From contig JBBQLO010000015.1 of the NCBI GenBank assembly GCA_038327915.1, positions 1 to 17,640 of the forward strand: a stretch of 17,640 nt of DNA. Direction: 5' to 3'. The translations under genes were made by a program, and so were the position numbers. Of the stretch, positions 15,269 to 17,640 are shown one piece after another. This DNA comes from CAIXDB01 sp038327915. GTDB taxonomy: Bacteria > Patescibacteriota > Minisyncoccia > Phycocordibacterales > DATDWN01. The notes below the pieces were generated by a model. The model searched no databases. It saw only the letters and a program-made list of their open reading frames with translations, and was not told where the DNA came from. Position 1 is the stretch's first letter. Each line of letters starts with the position of its first letter.

Positions 15269-15640
15269 ATGATTCAACCACAAACCATCGTCACTATTTG
15301 CGATAACTCCGGAGCCACTATTGGTCGTATTTTTAAGGTGCTTGGAAGTTCTAAAAAAAGATATGCCCGCATTGGTGAACTGGTTGTACTCTCTGTGCAG
15401 AAAGCTCAACCCCGCAAAACTGCAAAGAAGAAAGATGTATTATATGCTGTTGTTGTTCGTCAAAAAGCACCCTTTCGTCGTAAAGATGGTTCATATATTC
15501 GTTTTGATGAAAACGCAGTAGTTATTGTATCCAAAGAAAAACGTGAGCCTGTCGCCGGTCGCGTCTTCGGTCCTATTCCACGAGAACTTGGCGAAGCGGG
15601 ATATCAGAAAATTATTTCTCTTGCTCCAGAGGTTGTATAA
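15269..15640 (+). CDS. rplN: Large ribosomal subunit protein L14
   Basis: L14 forms an intersubunit bridge with 16S rRNA. The 123-residue length is standard. Family signatures are MIQPQTIVTICDNSGATIGR at the N-terminus (consensus MIQxxTxLxVADNSGA), VLYAVVVRQKAPFRRKDGSY near residues 52-80, IRFDENAVVIV, and GRVFGPIPRELGEAGYQKII. There is no SD sequence. It is followed 28 nt later by rplX. Confidence 0.98.
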   Translation: MIQPQTIVTICDNSGATIGRIFKVLGSSKKRYARIGELVVLSVQKAQPRKTAKKKDVLYAVVVRQKAPFRRKDGSYIRFDENAVVIVSKEKREPVAGRVFGPIPRELGEAGYQKIISLAPEVV

Positions 15641-15668
15641 CAATATATAATATCGACATAACACAGAT

Positions 15669-15953
15669 ATGAAAATAAAAAAAGGAGACAAAGTAATAGT
15701 GATCACAGGTAAAGACCGAGGTAAAACAGGGACTGTTACTCTTGCACTTCCACGAATAGACAAAGTGGTTGTTGGCGGAATAAACATGCTCAAGGTGCAT
15801 AGAAAACCTCGTAAAAGTGGAGAGAAAGGTCAGGTTGTAGAGCAGGCTGCTCCTATCCACGTTTCCAATGTTCGACTTGCAGAAGGGAAAGCAAAAAAAG
15901 TAGTTGAAAAACCTGTTAAAAAAGAAAAGAAAGTAGAAAAGAAGTCAAAATAG
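15669..15953 (+). CDS. rplX: Large ribosomal subunit protein L24
   Basis: L24 starts assembly of the 50S subunit by binding the 5' end of 23S rRNA. The KOW motif is at the N-terminus: KKGDKVIVITGKDRGKTGTV. The middle has VVGGINMLKVHRKP, then an IHVSNVRLAE strand, with the C-terminal part replaced by a low-complexity Lys/Glu/Val tail. Length 94 is slightly short for the family. It ends in TAG, 18 nt before rplE. Confidence 0.96.
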   Translation: MKIKKGDKVIVITGKDRGKTGTVTLALPRIDKVVVGGINMLKVHRKPRKSGEKGQVVEQAAPIHVSNVRLAEGKAKKVVEKPVKKEKKVEKKSK

Positions 15954-15971
15954 ATATAGATACACATTTTT

Positions 15972-16508
15972 ATGAAAACGATCAAAGAAAAAACAGTAGA
16001 AGCATTTGAAACTCTGAAAAAAGACTTCGGATATACAAATGCTATGCGAGCACCGAAAGTGACTAAGGTCATAGTCTCTGCGGGTGTCGGCTCATTCAAA
16101 GATAAAAAGAAAATCGAACTTGCATTCGACCGACTTTCCAAAATAACTGGTCAGCGCCCCGTTAAAAAAGGTGCCAAGCAAAGTGTCGCCGCTTTTAAAG
16201 TTCGTCAAGGTGAAACAGTGGGGCTTATGGTTACTCTTCGGGGAGAGCGTATGTACGATTTTCTTGATCGCCTCATTCATATTGCGCTTCCTCGAACAAA
16301 AGACTTTCGTGGTATTTCTCCTTCGGGCCTCGACGATATGGGTAATTTTTCCCTCGGTATAAAGGAAAACACTATTTTTCCTGAATCGTCTGACGAAGAA
16401 TTGAAAGATGTTTTTGGTCTCGCTGTGACGGTAGTTACTAACGTTAAAGACAAAAAGGAGACAAAGGCTTTTCTCACGTACCTTGGATTTCCATTTAAAA
16501 AAGCTTAG
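15972..16508 (+). CDS. rplE: Large ribosomal subunit protein L5
   Basis: L5 binds 5S rRNA in the central protuberance. The 178-residue length is standard. Family features are the N-terminal region YTNAMRAPKVTKVIVSAGVG, LSKITGQRPVKKGAKQSVAA, FKVRQGETVGLMVTLRG, RLIHIALPRTKDFRGISPSG and the NFSLGIKENTIFPE motif. It is the last gene of the rpsS unit. Immediately after its TAG begins a 120-nt imperfect inverted repeat. In the canonical spc order rpsN follows at once; here it is 1041 nt away. Confidence 0.98.
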   Translation: MKTIKEKTVEAFETLKKDFGYTNAMRAPKVTKVIVSAGVGSFKDKKKIELAFDRLSKITGQRPVKKGAKQSVAAFKVRQGETVGLMVTLRGERMYDFLDRLIHIALPRTKDFRGISPSGLDDMGNFSLGIKENTIFPESSDEELKDVFGLAVTVVTNVKDKKETKAFLTYLGFPFKKA

Positions 16509-16628
16509 TTCGAGTCTTTTTGCCCAATCTCATCATCTAAAAGTCAAAAAATTTCACACAACGTACCATTAAGTACGTCTCTGAAATTTTAGACTTTTAT
16601 GCGTGACATTGGCCAAAAATTCTTCGAA
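16509..16628. repeat. 120-nt imperfect inverted repeat directly after rplE
   Basis: The left half (from 16509) and the reverse complement of the right half (to 16628) align over about 57 nt with few gaps. Outer blocks TTCGA and CTTTTTGCCCAAT match TTCGA and ATTTTTGGCCAAT. Middle blocks AAAAGTC and AAATTTCA are identical on both sides. The inner stem ACGTAC-CATTAA-GTACGT is perfect. It begins at the base after the L5 stop. As RNA it would be one long hairpin; as DNA it could be a small palindromic (MITE-like) element. No known family recognised. Confidence 0.6.
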
Positions 16629-16680
16629 CCCTAAAGCAATTTAATTGTTTTTAACAAAAGAATAAATAATTAAAAAAAAT

Positions 16681-16700
16681 CCCTCAACTGAGGGTTTTTT
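16681..16700 (+). terminator. Intrinsic terminator ending the rpsS-rplE unit
   Basis: CCCTC (16681-16685) pairs with GAGGG (16690-16694) around AACT, followed by T6 at 16695-16700 and preceded by an A8 run with one T mismatch. It is a compact standard terminator, about 170 nt after the rplE stop. Confidence 0.8.
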
Positions 16701-16710
16701 GTTGTTTTCA

Positions 16711-16739
16711 TTGACATATAATTTATTTTATGTTAAAAA
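16711..16739 (+). promoter_or_regulatory. Promoter for the small membrane-gene cassette
   Basis: Consensus TTGACA at 16711-16716 is followed, after 17 nt, by TAAAAA at 16734-16739 with TG at 16731-16732 (extended -10). A TATAAT at 16717-16722 abuts the -35 box and is too close to pair with it, but might act as a separate -10. The predicted start is near 16746. Confidence 0.5.
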
Positions 16740-16745
16740 TAACTG

Positions 16746-16834
16746 TTATGGTAGCCAGTGGCAAAAGCCTTAAATTTCCAAGCTGGCATCTATGACAACC
16801 CCTTACTAAGGTTCGGGGTCTCTACGGAGAAAAG
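16746..16834 (+). promoter_or_regulatory. Structured 5' leader of the small membrane-gene cassette
   Basis: GCCAG (16754-16758) pairs with CTGGC (16783-16787), enclosing a GGC-AAAA-GCC hairpin (16760-16769). ACCCC (16798-16802) can pair locally with GGGGT (16815-16819). The segment ACCCCTTACTAA (16798-16809) is also exactly complementary to 17221-17232 beyond the genes. The leader ends with a GGAGA SD sequence before the first ATG. It may be a regulatory leader; no known riboswitch recognised. Confidence 0.35.
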
Positions 16835-16945
16835 ATGTTCTTTAAAAAAATGTTTGATGTCGCTTTGGTGATCTACCTAATTGTTGGCTATGCGTATCAA
16901 ATTTCGGTATTCATTTCATGGCGAAAAGCGAGCAGGGTTCAATAA
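16835..16945 (+). CDS. Small membrane protein (36 aa), unknown
   Basis: The ATG at 16835 is preceded by GGAGA at the spacing expected for an SD sequence (GGAGAAAAG then ATG). The reading frame codes MFFKKMFDVALVIYLIVGYA and then YQISVFISWRKASRVQ. It has positive residues at the N-terminus, one hydrophobic helix of about 20 residues (7-28) and a basic C-terminus. It ends with TAA 32 nt before the next small gene, which also has its own SD. A single-pass membrane peptide is the natural reading: a small membrane protein, holin-like peptide or toxin-type peptide are all possible. There is no homology I can name. It is very short, so its reality rests on the SD and on the hydrophobic pattern. Confidence 0.5.
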   Translation: MFFKKMFDVALVIYLIVGYAYQISVFISWRKASRVQ

Positions 16946-16977
16946 GCTTGCTGTCGCGGCAAGATGGAGGTGACGCA

Positions 16978-17196
16978 ATGAGTGACCAGAAAATTTCTTT
17001 TGTTGAGAAGAATTTTTTGTCAATGTTTTTACTTGTTGCCCTCGTTCCAATCGGGGTGCATGTACTGACCCAGTTCTTTACTCGGGAAGAGATTCCCGCG
17101 TCGCTGTTGGCACCGAAGCCCCTTGCCACACCTGTTTTTCAAGTAGAGCCTGTGACAGTGAAATTTTTCGCCAGCTGGAGATTCGCAGGTGCGTAA
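16978..17196 (+). CDS. Small membrane protein (72 aa), unknown
   Basis: The start at 16978 is chosen because GGAGGTGA, a near-perfect SD sequence, lies 5 nt upstream. The frame is open back to an ATG at 16918, but that start has no SD and overlaps the previous gene. The protein begins MSDQKISFVEKNF, then one hydrophobic segment at about residues 14-35 (LSMFLLVALVPIGVHVLTQFF), then a Pro/Ala-rich stretch and a short beta-like end (VEPVTVKFFASWRFAGA). It looks like a single-pass membrane protein with a soluble tail of about 35 residues. Base composition is richer in G+C than the neighbouring ribosomal genes. The gene pairs with the 36-residue gene upstream in one small operon with its own promoter and terminator. 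Function unknown. Confidence 0.6.
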   Translation: MSDQKISFVEKNFLSMFLLVALVPIGVHVLTQFFTREEIPASLLAPKPLATPVFQVEPVTVKFFASWRFAGA

Positions 17197-17220
17197 TTAG
17201 AGATAGTGACTAGTCAAGGT

Positions 17221-17381
17221 TTAGTAAGGGGTAAGTTTCCTACCCTTGTGTTGTGCAGGCGGGATATGTCCTTGTAGATGAAAAATCCCGGCAATATGCA
17301 AGATGGTTATACTATAACCATCTGGATGAGAGACGGTAAAAAAATCACATCGTTGGCCAGAAAATAGGACACTCTGTGTCC
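17221..17381 (+). other. Structured 3' region of the cassette: series of hairpins
   Basis: Within 160 nt there are GGGTA/TACCC (17229-17245), CGGGAT/ATCCCG (17260-17290), an 11-bp arm palindrome AGATGGTTATA-C-TATAACCATCT (17301-17323) and GGACAC-TCT-GTGTCC (17367-17381). The first segment TTAGTAAGGGGT (17221-17232) is complementary to the 5' leader at 16798-16809. There is no coding frame of note here. This could be a structured 3' untranslated region or a small RNA ending at the terminator at 17382-17409. Confidence 0.45.
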
Positions 17382-17409
17382 AAGGGCTGTCTTCTGAGGC
17401 GGCCTTTTT
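17382..17409 (+). terminator. Intrinsic terminator of the cassette
   Basis: AAGGGCTG (17382-17389) pairs with CGGCCTTT (17400-17407), including two G-T wobble pairs, around a 10-nt loop. A T5 run at 17405-17409 follows the GC core. It ends the small-gene transcript before the rpsN promoter. Confidence 0.6.
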
Positions 17410-17470
17410 CTATGTTCTCCGAGGGGTATGCCAAATTTGCTTCACACTCTATATTTCTTTCACATTTTGT

Positions 17471-17499
17471 TTGACTCTCAAACCCTAATCTGTTAGTAG
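17471..17499 (+). promoter_or_regulatory. Promoter for rpsN with extended -10
   Basis: TTGACT at 17471-17476 and TAGTAG at 17494-17499 are 17 nt apart, with TG at 17491-17492 as an extended -10. The predicted start is near 17506, about 44 nt before the rpsN ATG. The layout matches the rpsJ and rpsS promoters. Confidence 0.5.
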
Positions 17500-17505
17500 C
17501 TCATG

Positions 17506-17520
17506 AGCTTTTGAAAAGCT
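17506..17520 (+). promoter_or_regulatory. Hairpin at the predicted 5' end of the rpsN mRNA
   Basis: AGCTTTT and AAAAGCT flank a single G, so the RNA could form a 5-6 bp stem, followed by a T-rich tract. An overlapping palindrome AGCTCATGAGCT (17498-17509) shares its AGCT with this hairpin. It may be a 5' stabilising stem or a weak attenuator. Confidence 0.3.
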
Positions 17521-17549
17521 TTTATTATTTTTGATTTTTGGAATCTGAG

Positions 17550-17640
17550 ATGGCAAAAACATCAGTAAAAGCCCGTGCGGCTAAAACACCTAAATTCTCT
17601 ACACGAGCGACAAACCGCTGTTTTCGATGCGGTCGGGGTC
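17550..17640 (+). CDS. rpsN: Small ribosomal subunit protein S14, zinc-binding type (cut by window end)
   Basis: The frame from 17550 gives MAKTSVKARAAKTPKFSTRA followed by TNRCFRCGRG at the window edge. The CFRCGR block is the first half of the zinc finger (CxxC) of short, zinc-type S14 proteins, which assemble in the head of the 30S subunit. The N-terminus AKTSVKARAxxxPKFxxRxxNRC matches the family. The second CxxC pair lies beyond the window. It is the next gene of the spc order after rplE, separated from it by the 1-kb insertion. No SD sequence. Confidence 0.95.
   Translation, partial: MAKTSVKARAAKTPKFSTRATNRCFRCGRG

Noticed and set aside
5682..16573. Shared 12-mer GTACCATTAAGT after the giant gene and inside the repeat after rplE
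   Set aside because: A few exact 12-mer pairs are expected by chance in 17.6 kb, and the flanking sequences do not match.
16918..16977. Earlier start for the 72-aa membrane protein
   Set aside because: The ATG at 16918 has no SD and lies inside the 36-aa gene, whereas the ATG at 16978 has GGAGGTGA at ideal spacing.
16740..17549. tmRNA, RNase P RNA or a tRNA in the rplE-rpsN gap or in the rpsJ-rplC gap
   Set aside because: I looked for the T-arm GGTTCGANNCC core, the tmRNA ends and the RNase P conserved blocks and saw none on either strand.
1..17640. CRISPR array
   Set aside because: There is no set of regularly spaced direct repeats of 20-40 nt anywhere in the window.

Overview
The window is an AT-rich stretch of a bacterial chromosome, most likely from the Candidate Phyla Radiation (Patescibacteria, Parcubacteria-like). 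This lineage call is an inference. It rests on the compact S10/spc ribosomal protein cluster, a huge low-complexity helical protein beside tuf, the near-total absence of Shine-Dalgarno (SD) sequences before the ribosomal genes, and the lysine-rich extensions on S10, S17 and S19. All convincing genes are on the + strand. Of 21 stop codons assigned to real genes, 14 are TAA and 7 are TAG. The only TGA is an in-frame one inside the orphan gene described below.

Layout. 1-270: the C-terminal end of an IS30-type transposase, two hairpins, and a promoter that would give a nearly leaderless transcript. 271-5679: a 1802-residue protein of unknown function with internal helical repeats, coiled coils and two hydrophobic segments. 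5709-6005: a 98-residue acidic helical protein. 6213-7409: tuf (EF-Tu), ending in a strong terminator. 7523-7912: rpsJ (S10). 7913-8168: a 256-nt gap with a 119-nt candidate structured RNA, a probable terminator and a promoter. 8169-10796: rplC, rplD, rplW, rplB (L3, L4, L23, L2), closed by a 16-bp terminator. 10890-12701: an orphan gene inserted between rplB and rpsS, where the canonical cluster has none. It is split by an in-frame TGA that coincides with the end of an 18-nt perfect palindrome. 12882-16508: rpsS, rplV, rpsC, rplP, rpmC, rpsQ, rplN, rplX, rplE, from their own promoter and a leader that can be drawn as an attenuator. 16509-17549: a 1-kb interruption between rplE and rpsN with a 120-nt imperfect inverted repeat, a terminator, a promoter, two small membrane-protein genes with strong SD sequences, several hairpins and another terminator. 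17550-17640: the start of rpsN (S14, zinc-binding type).

How it works together. The gene order is the standard S10-spc order, but the cluster appears divided into at least five transcription units (tuf; rpsJ; rplC-rplB; rpsS-rplE; rpsN onward) by terminators and repeated promoters of the form TTGACN-16/17-TAGTAT, often with an extended TGN. Non-ribosomal inserts occupy two of the unit boundaries. The best candidates for something undescribed are the UGA-interrupted orphan gene, the SD-led small membrane cassette with its long-range complementary segments, and the structured RNA between rpsJ and rplC. All RNA structures were drawn by eye and no homology search was possible.
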